Part shown: positions 1 through 7,285 of the stretch, in pieces
How the letters are laid out: each line of letters starts with the position of its first letter
Numbering within the stretch: the stretch's first letter is position 1
Source: Dehalococcoidia bacterium
Lineage (GTDB): Bacteria > Chloroflexota > Dehalococcoidia > Dehalococcoidales > Fen-1064
Direction of reading: 5' to 3'
DNA: 19,857 nt
Assembly: GCA_030691775.1 (NCBI GenBank)
Contig: JAUYDN010000096.1
Location: forward strand, 1-19,857
Made by a program: the position numbers and the translations under genes
The notes under the pieces: model-generated
Database searches by the model: none
What the model saw: only the letters and a program-made list of their open reading frames with translations
What the model was told of the DNA's origin: nothing

Positions 1-104
1 TCTGGAGCGAAGCGAAGAATCTCAGAGTGGGGGAATAAGACAACGCCTCCCCACCACCAGATTCTTCGTTGTCCCGATGCTATCGGGACTCCTCCAGAAT
101 GACA
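1..104. repeat. MITE-like inverted-repeat element, cut by window edge
   Basis: The left end, with TGGAG and CGAAGAATCT, is mirrored by AGATTCTTCG and CTCCAGAATGACA at 59-104. Inside is an 8-bp hairpin, GTCCCGAT (71-78) pairing with ATCGGGAC (82-89). The outer end TGTCATTCTGG (reverse strand) matches the ends of the element at 12098-12214, so both belong to one dispersed family. The other outer end lies left of position 1. No ORF is supported inside. Confidence 0.7.
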
Positions 105-142
105 GACCAATTGTTTTGAGACAAGCTCCTTGAGGTCGCCCT

Positions 143-160
143 GACACGGCATGCCGTGTC
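143..160. repeat. 18-bp perfect palindrome (REP-like)
   Basis: GACACGGCATGCCGTGTC is its own reverse complement. It is followed by a C-run (to 163), after which the broken glycoside-hydrolase frame becomes recognisable. The position suggests that this unit, or the repeat array ending with it, replaced the 5' part of that gene. Confidence 0.7.
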
Positions 161-163
161 CCC

Positions 164-1279
164 ACCGGAAATATCGGGGCGGAGATTGTCCTGTTAGTAA
201 ACCTGGAGACCTCCTCCGTTGCCGACCAGTCTGCCTGGTTCGAGCAGATGAAAAAAGAGGGCATCCTGCCGCGCTACCTGGAGCTGGGGAATGAGTTCTG
301 GCTGGCGATGCTCGGCGACCCGAATGTGATGAAAAAGTGGCCCGATGTGCAGACCACGATGCGCGTGATGAGAGAATACCGAAATGCGCTCCAACCATAT
401 TTTGTACCCGGCACCAAAGTGGCGGTGCAGTCAACCGGAAGCCGGTTTTACGCGAATAATACGGATGGCAGGATAACACCCCGACAGAGCTTTCAGGCGT
501 GGGACAGCTACCTCAAGAGCGAATCCTGGTTCGATGCCGTGACCATCCACCTGTACCCGGAAGTCGACCGTATCGCCGGGGCGGGTGAGCGGGCGAAACT
601 GCCGGCGAATATGGACAAAGTCTTCCCGGCATTAATGGCGCGTTGCGACCAGGGCATCGATGAGACTTTGAGCGCGCTGGAAAAACAGCTTCCCGGCAAG
701 GAAATTTGGGTGACGGAGTGGAGCGGCTGGTCGTGGGGATTACAGGTGACGACCGGGCAACTCGGCTTGCACGTTCACCTGACCACCCGCATGCTGATGG
801 CTTTCCTGCGCCATTCCTCCGTGACGATGACCCATTACCACATGCTCAATTTTTCAGGAGGTTCGATGTCCCTTTACCGCCCTGACCGTGAGGCTGGCAG
901 CTATGTGCCGATAAACTCTGCCGTGGTCCTGAAGTGGTTTAACCAGGCGGCAAACGGTGGCGCTAATTACCAGCCACTCAAGATTGATGGCGCCCGCCGG
1001 ATTGTGAGTACCGTCACTAACGACGAGGGGTATTATGACCTCGATGCCGCTCTTTTCCGCAGGGGAGATAAAGCCACGCTTATTATTCATAACGCTGGGG
1101 CAGAGACGAAAGCCGTCACGCTGACGAAGATTATGAACGGCAAACTGCCTGTAACTATCGAGACGATGTATATCGACCCGGCAACCGAATATATGCAAAC
1201 GGCGCCACCGGTGGAAATAAAAAAGGCGGTTTCCGTAATTGAGATACCGCCCTACTCGCTCACGCGGGTGATGTGGTAA
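164..1279 (+). pseudogene. 5'-truncated clan GH-A-like glycoside hydrolase
   Basis: This is the C-terminal part of a TIM-barrel glycoside hydrolase. The first in-frame ATG (248) is only about 17 residues before LGNEFW, whose Glu fits the acid/base at the end of strand 4 in clan GH-A. The motif WVTEWSG further on fits the nucleophile Glu of strand 7. A C-terminal beta-sandwich-like part follows, with strands such as KATLIIHNAG and VIEIPPYSLTRV. Upstream of 248 the frame still reads like barrel sequence (IGAEIVLLVN, then LETSS), with no start codon back to a stop at 131-133. The missing piece would be strands 1-3, about 100-200 residues. Repeats abut the break. The rest of the frame is intact, so the loss looks recent, or a domain remnant is maintained. 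The exact GH family is uncertain (GH39, GH51 and GH30 are candidates). An internal start at 248 would give 343 residues but no complete barrel. Confidence 0.7.
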
Positions 1280-1288
1280 TAAAAACAG

Positions 1289-1318
1289 ACCGGGCGAAGT
1301 GTTTGGCCTCCGCCCGGT
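1289..1318 (+). terminator. Intrinsic terminator-like hairpin after the GH remnant
   Basis: ACCGGGCG (1289-1296) pairs with CGCCCGGT (1311-1318) across a 14-nt loop, 9 nt after the stop codon. An A-rich run precedes it and a short T-rich tract (TTCAGTTTA) follows. The U tract is weak, so termination efficiency is uncertain. Confidence 0.6.
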
Positions 1319-1352
1319 TCAGTTTACTGGTTAAGAAATTCAGGGTTTTAAG

Positions 1353-1485
1353 TTACTACGCAGAGCATAAACATGTTTGCATAAGATTTGTGGTGGGTTA
1401 CGTCCTTTCGAAATCTGAAAGCCGACACCCCTCGAAACCGGACTAACCCACCCTTGATGTAATCTACTTAATGCTCTTCGCAATA
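1353..1485 (+). repeat. Dispersed hairpin repeat, copy A
   Basis: Nearly identical to 11705-11983 once the 140 bp inserted there are removed, and in the same orientation. Its core folds: GGTGGGTTA (1392-1400) pairs with TAACCCACC (1444-1452), GTCC pairs with GGAC after one bulged C, and TTTCGA pairs with TCGAAA, giving about 19 bp around a 20-nt loop. An AAACATGTTT palindrome lies on the left side. Similarity may resume at TAGAAACCAG (1492-1501 and 12024-12033). It could be a non-autonomous mobile element or a structured RNA. No protein is supported in it. Confidence 0.8.
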
Positions 1486-1523
1486 AAGGCATAGAAACCA
1501 GACCCCGACTAAGAACTGAAGAC

Positions 1524-1631
1524 ATGGAACTAATTAGACACGCCTTACAGCTCATAGTAGAATACAGTACATGGACAGGAGCAGAAACCAAAGCCAGAAA
1601 CCTTTGGACAAGACTAACTCGAAAGCAATAG
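1524..1631 (+). CDS. Possible small helical peptide or gene remnant
   Basis: ATG at 1524 opens 35 codons to TAG. The product is mostly polar or amphipathic and ends in TRLTRKQ. The frame is open upstream to a stop at 1455-1457, inside repeat copy A, so this could instead be the tail of a degraded longer gene. GAACTGAAG upstream is at best a weak ribosome binding site. I do not recognise the protein. The composition reads more like protein than like the surrounding repeat DNA, but the call is speculative. Confidence 0.15.
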   Translation: MELIRHALQLIVEYSTWTGAETKARNLWTRLTRKQ

Positions 1632-1664
1632 CTTCTCTGGTACATTCGTTTCTCCGTCCTCTCA

Positions 1665-1670
1665 TATAAT
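1665..1670 (+). promoter_or_regulatory. glpK -10 box (TATAAT)
   Basis: A consensus TATAAT lies 25 bases before the preferred glpK start at 1696, which predicts transcription from about 1677 and a leader of about 20 nt. No good -35 box is seen 16-18 bases upstream, so an activator may be needed. The box overlaps the more upstream in-frame ATG (1669), which argues against that ATG as the start. Confidence 0.5.
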
Positions 1671-1695
1671 GGAGCAGAACTGCAGGGAAACAGAT

Positions 1696-3198
1696 ATGGC
1701 TGGTGAGGCTTATATACTCGCTCTTGACCAGGGAACCACCGGAAGCACGGCGCTGTTATTCGATGCAGACGGCGGTGTGGTTTCCCGCGCTTACCGTGAA
1801 ATCCGCCAGATTTACCCCCAACCGGGCTGGGTGGAACAGTCTCCGCGCGAACTGGTGGAGAACTCGGTGGCGGTACTGAAGGAAGCAGTAGAGAAAGCGA
1901 ATGTCCCTCTCGAGCAAATCAAAGGGCTGGGCATCACCAACCAGCGGGAGACGACCATTCTCTGGGAGCGGCATACCGGAAAGCCCGTGGCGAACGCTAT
2001 CGTCTGGCAATGCCGCCGCACCGCCCGGATGTGCGAGGACTTAAAAACTCGAATTACCACCGAAGATATCCGGCACAAGACCGGGTTGACCGTAGATGCC
2101 TACTTTTCCGGCACTAAACTGCGGTGGCTGCTGGATAATATTCCCGATGGACAGCGGCGCGCCGAGCAGGGTGAACTTTGCTTCGGCACGGTGGATAGCT
2201 GGCTTATCTGGAACCTGAGCGGCGGCAGTCTGCACATCACCGATTACAGCAATGCCAGCCGCACCATGCTGTACAATATCCGCACGCTCAAGTGGGACAG
2301 AGACCTGCTTGCTTGCCTGAATATTCCTCCTGCCGTCCTCCCGCAAGTGGTGCCATCGAGTCGGATTTACGGAGAAACCGTGCCCGGTATGCCGGTTGAA
2401 GCGCGCATTCCCATCGCCGGCGTGGCAGGCGACCAGCAAGCGGCACTCTTCGGGCAGGCGTGCTATAAACGGGGTATGGGGAAGAATACCTATGGTACCG
2501 GCTCCTTTCTGCTCTTTAACACGGGTACCCGTCCCATCGACTCGAAAAGCGGATTGCTGAGTACCATCGCCTGGGGACTGGATGACAGGGTGACCTATGC
2601 GCTGGAAGGCAGTATCTTTATCACCGGTGCGGCGGTGCAGTGGCTACGTGACGGCCTGGGGCTGATACACACCGCCGCGGAGGTTGAAAGCCTGGCGCGT
2701 TCGGTGCCGGATAATGGCGGGATTTACTTCGTGCCGGCGCTGGCAGGACTGGGTGCGCCCTACTGGGATATGTATGCTCGAGGCACCATTGTGGGTATCA
2801 CCCGCGGCACGAATCGCGGGCACATGGCGCGTGCTACCCTGGAAGCCATTGCCTACCAGACCCGTGATGTGCTCGAAGCCATCCGGTCCGATGCCAAACT
2901 GAAAATCCCGGTCCTGCGCGTGGATGGCGGCGCCAGCGTCAATGACCTGCTGATGCAGTTCCAGGCGGACATCTCGGGTATTCCCGTACAGAGGGCGCAG
3001 GTAGCGGAGACCACGGCTTTAGGAGCGTGCTACCTTGCCGGCCTGGCGACGGGCGTTTGGAAAAGTAAGGAAGAAATCAGTAAACACTGGCACAGCTCCG
3101 CAACTTTTGAACCAAAAATGTCCGCAGACGAACGGGAAAACCTCTACGCCTGTTGGAAACGTGCCGTGGAACGTGCTCGGGGTTGGGCAGTGGGTTAA
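1696..3198 (+). CDS. glpK: Glycerol kinase
   Basis: ATP-dependent phosphorylation of glycerol to sn-glycerol 3-phosphate, in the cytoplasm; FGGY carbohydrate kinase family. The start at 1696 follows AGGG at 1684 and gives 500 residues, close to the family's roughly 500. LDQGTTGS (10-17) is the phosphate-1 loop. Glycerol contacts known from the E. coli enzyme are all present: R84-E85 in NQRET, Y136, and D246 in GVAGDQQ. YGTGSF (266-271), GLGAPYWD and DGGASVND are further FGGY signatures. It stands alone on its strand; no glpF or glpD is nearby. The convergent lipase-like gene could supply its glycerol. An in-frame ATG at 1669 would add nine residues but overlaps the -10 box. Function is confident; the start is fairly confident. 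Confidence 0.96.
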   Translation: MAGEAYILALDQGTTGSTALLFDADGGVVSRAYREIRQIYPQPGWVEQSPRELVENSVAVLKEAVEKANVPLEQIKGLGITNQRETTILWERHTGKPVANAIVWQCRRTARMCEDLKTRITTEDIRHKTGLTVDAYFSGTKLRWLLDNIPDGQRRAEQGELCFGTVDSWLIWNLSGGSLHITDYSNASRTMLYNIRTLKWDRDLLACLNIPPAVLPQVVPSSRIYGETVPGMPVEARIPIAGVAGDQQAALFGQACYKRGMGKNTYGTGSFLLFNTGTRPIDSKSGLLSTIAWGLDDRVTYALEGSIFITGAAVQWLRDGLGLIHTAAEVESLARSVPDNGGIYFVPALAGLGAPYWDMYARGTIVGITRGTNRGHMARATLEAIAYQTRDVLEAIRSDAKLKIPVLRVDGGASVNDLLMQFQADISGIPVQRAQVAETTALGACYLAGLATGVWKSKEEISKHWHSSATFEPKMSADERENLYACWKRAVERARGWAVG

Positions 3199-3216
3199 GT
3201 GCCTACTACTGCGTTA

Positions 3217-3300
3217 TGTCATCGCGAGCGAAGCGTGGCGATCCCAGGGTGGGGACGGCCCCTCCTCCCTGAGACTGCTTCGCCTACGCTCGCAGTGACA
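3217..3300. repeat. MITE-like inverted repeat between convergent genes
   Basis: TGTCATCGCGAGCGAAGC at the left is mirrored, with mismatches, by GCTTCGCCTACGCTCGCAG plus TGACA at the right: terminal inverted repeats of about 28 bp in an 84-bp element. The TGTCA ends are shared with the other elements in the window. Placed between the tail-to-tail glpK and hydrolase genes, its hairpin could also act in 3'-end formation. Confidence 0.75.
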
Positions 3301-3338
3301 GTATAAGGACGTGTCCGACGCTACTTAACGTAGTCGTA

Positions 3339-4175
3339 CTACAGGTGTCCTGACAACCACTTTTCCATATCGGCGAATACCTGCTCCCTGCCGGGCTCGT
3401 TGAAAATCTCGTGGTAGAAACCATCATAGCGTTTCAGGGTCTTATGCGTGGATTTCGCTTTTTCATATAACAGGTCGCTTCCGCGCGGATTGGCGAGCCT
3501 GTCCTGTGTCCCGCACATAATGAGAAGCGGCAGGGTGAGTTCATTCATCTTCTCGGGTAGACGTTTCTCTATGGTGGTGATAAGTTCCGCGCCTGTCCGC
3601 GCGGTGATTTTGCCATGATGAACAAGCGGGTCGTTCACATAAGCTGTCACCACGGCTTTATCACGACTGATACCCGTGGTGTCGATAGCGGCGATGCCAA
3701 TTTTCGGCAGTAGCGCCGATAGCAAGCGTGCCATAATGATTTGCGCGTTCGTTACACTTTCGCCGGCTTTCAATAATGGCCCGGACAGGACGAGACCAAC
3801 CAGTCCGGCGGGATGTTGGATAGCGTAATCCGCGGCAACGGTGCCACCCATACTGTGCCCGACGAGGAAGGTCTTGTCCTGCGGGTGTTTCTCCCGCACC
3901 AGAGAATGGAAAGCCTTGAGGTCATCTGTGTAGTCGGAGAAACGCCTCACAAAACACGGCGTACCTTCAGACTTACCGTGCCCGCGCTGGTCATAGGAAT
4001 ATACTGCGAACCCGCGCGGGACAAAAAAGTCCACTACATTAATATAACGTCCGCTGTGGTCGGCTAGCCCGTGGACAATTAAAAGCACCGCTTTCGGAGT
4101 CCGGGAATTCTGCCACGACTGGTAATAGAGCTTGAGCTTCCCCCGCCCGGTGAATGTGCCCTCACAATGTTCCAT
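3339..4175 (-). CDS. Alpha/beta hydrolase, monoacylglycerol lipase-like
   Basis: Serine hydrolase of the Hydrolase_4 (monoacylglycerol lipase/lysophospholipase) family, 278 residues, a typical length. VHGLADHSGRY (34-44) forms the oxyanion region and YDQRGHGKSEG (61-71) is highly characteristic of the family. The triad is Ser108 in GHSMGG, Asp225 in GTQDRLAN and His255 in YHEIFNE. No signal peptide or membrane segment is seen, so it is probably cytoplasmic or membrane-associated. It converges on glpK. Hydrolysis of monoacylglycerol would release fatty acid plus glycerol, the substrate of the neighbour; this link is inferred from position only. There is no Shine-Dalgarno before the ATG, and a good promoter sits so close that the mRNA may be nearly leaderless. 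Other acyl esters as substrates cannot be excluded. Confidence 0.9.
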   Translation of the reverse strand: MEHCEGTFTGRGKLKLYYQSWQNSRTPKAVLLIVHGLADHSGRYINVVDFFVPRGFAVYSYDQRGHGKSEGTPCFVRRFSDYTDDLKAFHSLVREKHPQDKTFLVGHSMGGTVAADYAIQHPAGLVGLVLSGPLLKAGESVTNAQIIMARLLSALLPKIGIAAIDTTGISRDKAVVTAYVNDPLVHHGKITARTGAELITTIEKRLPEKMNELTLPLLIMCGTQDRLANPRGSDLLYEKAKSTHKTLKRYDGFYHEIFNEPGREQVFADMEKWLSGHL

Positions 4176-4186
4176 TTCAAGTAACC

Positions 4187-4216
4187 AGTATCAGGTAATG
4201 GAGTAATAACTGTCAA
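4187..4216 (-). promoter_or_regulatory. Promoter of the lipase-like gene
   Basis: On the minus strand a perfect TTGACA (+ coordinates 4211-4216) is followed after 18 bases by GATACT (4187-4192; four of six matches to TATAAT). The predicted start site near 4180 leaves only about 4-5 nt before the ATG at 4175. Confidence 0.5.
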
Positions 4217-4253
4217 GTACCGCCTGTAAGCCGTTACTGTCTACTCTGGATGC

Positions 4254-4299
4254 CGTACCGGTACGCTTCGCTTGAGCAGTGTATTCTCCTTCCGGAAGG
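4254..4299. promoter_or_regulatory. Two 12-bp palindromes in the divergent intergenic region
   Basis: CGTACCGGTACG (4254-4265) and CCTTCCGGAAGG (4288-4299) are both perfect palindromes, 22 bp apart, between the divergent hydrolase and sensor kinase genes. They could be regulator sites or repeat remnants; nothing in the sequence decides between these. Confidence 0.25.
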
Positions 4300-4314
4300 T
4301 AATCATTATCTCCC

Positions 4315-4384
4315 TTGACTCATCTCGTTTTTCAGAGTAATGTATAGCTTTATTATGATATTAGTATAGAATCTGTACTATAAT
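4315..4384 (+). promoter_or_regulatory. Candidate promoters of the two-component operon
   Basis: TTGACT (4315-4320) is followed after 17 bases by TAATGT (4338-4343), a weak -10. A consensus TATAAT (4379-4384) further on lacks a clear -35. The stretch is markedly AT-rich compared with its neighbours. The second site would give a leader of about 70 nt to the GTG at 4464. Confidence 0.35.
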
Positions 4385-4463
4385 ATAGTTAAGCGAGTAA
4401 ACCGTTCAGTGGTCGTTTAACGCTGGTTTCTCTGTAGCAAAAACGGAAGAGGAGCGGACCCGG

Positions 4464-6335
4464 GTGGCATTACTCAGTAATCTGCGTCTGGGAAGGAAAA
4501 TCGGTCTACTCACGCTGGCGGCACTGGTGTTCGGGCTGGCGGCTTTCAGTACGCTTGCCATCCAGTCCATTAACGAAAGCCTCCAGAAGACACTCCAGGA
4601 AAGGTTGACCATTGCGCGGATTGTCGCCAACAACCTGGACCAGACGCTCAATTACATTCTCGCCCAGTTACGTGATGCCGCTCGCGCAACGGGTGGCTTA
4701 CCTACAAAAGCTGAGTTCGACCGGGAAATGGCGCCGATGCGGGAAATACTCCGCGAATCGGGTATCCGGGTAAATACATTATATGTACTTGATTCCACCG
4801 GTAAGGTAATCATTGCGGAACCGGACGCTCCCGGGATTGTCGGATTTTCTATGTCCGCTTATTCAGAAATCAAAAAGAACCTTGATGCTGGCACCGCCAG
4901 CGTCTCCGGGCTGGTGACCAAGCCGCTGACGGAAACACCGACCGTGCTCATCAGCGTCCCGATTATCAACGAACGTGGCGAAATATGTGGCGTGCTCGTC
5001 AGCACCATCGATACCGAGCAGTCAAGTCTGGGCGCTTTCACGCAGTCATTCCAGGTAGGGCAGACCGGCTATATCGAGGTGGTGGATGCCAGCGGTATCG
5101 TCGTTGCCAGAACGGGTCCGGGTACGCCACCGGAATCCTTCGAGCTGAGCGACCACCCGACACGCTTTGCTGAACTGATTAATACCGGTCAGGCGGTCAC
5201 CGGCAAGTGCCATCGCTGTCACACTACCGCGACCAATGTAAAGAAGCAAAGGGATGTCCTTGCTTTCGCCCCGCTGGCTACGGTCCCCTGGGGCGTTGTC
5301 ATCCGGCAATCAGAGCAGGAAGCGCTTCTGCCGACGAGGCAGTTGGAGATAAGGTTGCTGATTCTGGGCACCGTGCTCGTCCTGATTACATTGGTGCTGG
5401 TCTGGGCGATGATGCAGAACATCGTCAAACCCATCAGGATGCTCACTACCGCTGCCAACAGCCTGGCAAAAAACGACTACGAGGTCGCCATTCCTATCGG
5501 GCGCGGCGATGAAATCGGCAATCTCAGCGCCGCCTTCCAGGTGATGCGGGACGAGCTCAGGGAATCGCGGCGGGAGATAGTCTCCCGCTATGAAGAAGCC
5601 AAACACCGTGAGGAGTTACGCGGCCAACTGCTCAATAGCGTCATCGATGCACAGGAGCAGGAGCGCCGCCGTATCGCCCGGGAACTGCACGATGAATACG
5701 GACAAACATTGACCGGACTGATTATGAGCATCGAGGCTGTTGAGGACAAATTGCCGCCAGACCAGTCCCGGCTGAAAGAGAGACTGACCGCAACCAAAAC
5801 GGTCGTTGCGCACGCCCTCGATGAAATGCGCCGGTTGATACTCGACCTGCGCCCTCCGTCACTTGACGAGCTGGGCCTGGTGACCGCTATTAAAACGTAT
5901 GCGCAGAGACACCTGGCTGACCTTGATATCAACTTAAAGTTCGAGAGCCACAATATTTCCGGCCGGTTCCCTCCGACTCTAGAAGTGACCGTCTTCCGGA
6001 TTGTCCAGGAAGCCCTGCATAATGTCGCCAAGCATGCTCACGCCAGGAACGTTTCCATCCGGCTTTCAGTGGATGGGGATAAAATGATCGCCGTAGTTGA
6101 AGATGATGGTCATGGGTTTAATACCGATGTTGTCTTCCGGTCAGGCGGCCGGGGGCATGCCTGGGGTCTTATCGGCATCCGGGAAAGGGCGGCGTTGATG
6201 GGTGGCAAATTTGAACTCGATTCAAAAATAGGGCGGGGAACCCGCCTTGAAGTGGAAATCCCCGTGGATGCATCCCGCTGGGGAGATAGCGCGATTAGCG
6301 GCGAAACGCCGGCAACAGGGAGGAGAAAAAAGTGA
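4464..6335 (+). CDS. NarL-type sensor histidine kinase with heme c motif
   Basis: Membrane sensor kinase, 623 residues, starting at GTG with GAGGAG about 10 nt upstream. Membrane segment 1 is about 13-34. The extracytoplasmic dCache-like domain is about 35-290, and its closing segment VPWGVVIRQSE is typical of Cache domains. Membrane segment 2 is about 296-317 and HAMP about 317-372. The HisKA_3 dimerisation domain carries ARELHDEYGQ, with phospho-acceptor His409. The HATPase domain has N520 in QEALHNVAKHA, the G1 box EDDGHGF (547-553) and a glycine-rich box near 561-581. The oddity is CHRCH (249-253), a CxxCH heme c attachment motif inside the extracytoplasmic domain, suggesting covalent heme and sensing of redox state or a gas. 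The gene overlaps the response regulator by 4 nt, so the two are cognate partners. Kinase identity is certain; heme binding is inferred. Confidence 0.93.
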   Translation: MALLSNLRLGRKIGLLTLAALVFGLAAFSTLAIQSINESLQKTLQERLTIARIVANNLDQTLNYILAQLRDAARATGGLPTKAEFDREMAPMREILRESGIRVNTLYVLDSTGKVIIAEPDAPGIVGFSMSAYSEIKKNLDAGTASVSGLVTKPLTETPTVLISVPIINERGEICGVLVSTIDTEQSSLGAFTQSFQVGQTGYIEVVDASGIVVARTGPGTPPESFELSDHPTRFAELINTGQAVTGKCHRCHTTATNVKKQRDVLAFAPLATVPWGVVIRQSEQEALLPTRQLEIRLLILGTVLVLITLVLVWAMMQNIVKPIRMLTTAANSLAKNDYEVAIPIGRGDEIGNLSAAFQVMRDELRESRREIVSRYEEAKHREELRGQLLNSVIDAQEQERRRIARELHDEYGQTLTGLIMSIEAVEDKLPPDQSRLKERLTATKTVVAHALDEMRRLILDLRPPSLDELGLVTAIKTYAQRHLADLDINLKFESHNISGRFPPTLEVTVFRIVQEALHNVAKHAHARNVSIRLSVDGDKMIAVVEDDGHGFNTDVVFRSGGRGHAWGLIGIRERAALMGGKFELDSKIGRGTRLEVEIPVDASRWGDSAISGETPATGRRKK

Positions 6336-6994
6336 CGGACAAAATACGTGTGCTGGTAACCGAAGACCACGTTATCGTGAGAGAGGGCTTGAGAGCGATT
6401 CTTGATTCCCAGGCTGATATCCAGGTAATTGGCGAGGCGACCAACGGCCTGGAGGCGATACAAAAAAACGAAGAACTAAAGCCGGATATTATCCTGATGG
6501 ATATCAGTATGCCCGAAATGAACGGCCTGGAAGCCACGCGCCAGATAAAACTAGCGCACCCGGAAGTTAAAATCCTGGCGCTCACCATGCACGAGGGTGA
6601 TGAATATTTCTTCGAAGTTTTGCAGGTGGGGGCATCAGGGTATTTTGTGAAAGGTGGCTCCACCGTCGAATTACTCGGGGCGCTCCGTGCCCTGGCGGGG
6701 GGAGACGTGTACATATCACCGACGATGACGAAAAAACTGCTCAGCGATTACCTGCGCCGCGCCAAGACGGGCCAGGACAAAGAGACCTATACCGGCTTGA
6801 CCGGCAGGGAAAAAGAGATACTCAAACTCGTTGCCGAAGGGAAAAATAACCAGGAGATAGCCGAAAAACTATTCCTCAGTCCATCCACCGTGCAAACGCA
6901 CCGGGCAAACATTATGGCGAAACTCGGTCTGCACAGCCGGACAGAGCTGGTGAAATATGCCCTGCGGCACGGTCTTATTACGCTAGACCCGTAA
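6332..6994 (+). CDS. NarL/FixJ-family response regulator
   Basis: Cytoplasmic DNA-binding regulator, 220 residues, started by the GTG in a GTGA overlap with the kinase stop, so translation is coupled. The receiver domain is about 5-120, with acidic residues Glu11-Asp12, phospho-acceptor Asp57 in ILMDISMPEMNG, Thr85 and Lys107 (YFVKGG). The LuxR-type HTH is about 155-212, with LTGREKEIL at its start and a recognition helix around SPSTVQTHRANI. All phosphorylation residues are present. A weak 6-bp hairpin (AGTGTA at 6998, TACACT at 7012) follows the stop. The next genes downstream are the redox operon, which may be its target. NarL-family regulators bind short TAC-containing half-sites, and a TACGTA dyad lies at 7183-7197. 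Confidence 0.95.
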   Translation: MTDKIRVLVTEDHVIVREGLRAILDSQADIQVIGEATNGLEAIQKNEELKPDIILMDISMPEMNGLEATRQIKLAHPEVKILALTMHEGDEYFFEVLQVGASGYFVKGGSTVELLGALRALAGGDVYISPTMTKKLLSDYLRRAKTGQDKETYTGLTGREKEILKLVAEGKNNQEIAEKLFLSPSTVQTHRANIMAKLGLHSRTELVKYALRHGLITLDP

Positions 6995-7182
6995 AGCAGT
7001 GTAGTTTCAAGTACACTAATCTATTTAGACAACGCCTGAATATCCCCTGTTCAGGGTAGCCTGATTCCCCTGTTATCCTTATTCCTCATGCACTACTGCC
7101 TGTGGTAGTCTCTAATGGTAACAACGAAGAAGAAGTGGGTAGTAGTGCGTGAAAAAATGGGTATACCTGGAAAATTAGCGAA

Positions 7183-7197
7183 TACGTACACTACGTA
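7183..7197. promoter_or_regulatory. TACGTA-N3-TACGTA dyad upstream of redox operon
   Basis: Two TACGTA hexamers (7183-7188 and 7192-7197) are separated by CAC, about 90 bp before the slipin start. TATACG (7211-7216) and TTGACG (7204-7209) lie just downstream but do not form a well-spaced -35/-10 pair. The dyad is a candidate operator for the adjacent response regulator. The 291-bp gap also holds GCACTACT (7090-7097) mirrored by AGTAGTGC (7141-7148), and no gene. Confidence 0.3.
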
Positions 7198-7285
7198 ATA
7201 GATTTGACGTTATACGCATAGTTTTCACGGTATCCAGCGTGACCTGCGAAGGCACGACATAAAAGGAGAACAGGACGGAACAAAA

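Noticed and set aside
1353..1485. Hairpin repeat considered as a tRNA or known riboswitch
   Set aside because: No cloverleaf, T-loop motif or conserved riboswitch core is visible, and the two copies precede unrelated genes.
1340..1645. A 101-codon minus-strand frame over repeat copy A, and a similar 74-codon frame at 11650-11874
   Set aside because: Both lie on repeat DNA, diverge where the repeats diverge and show no protein signature.
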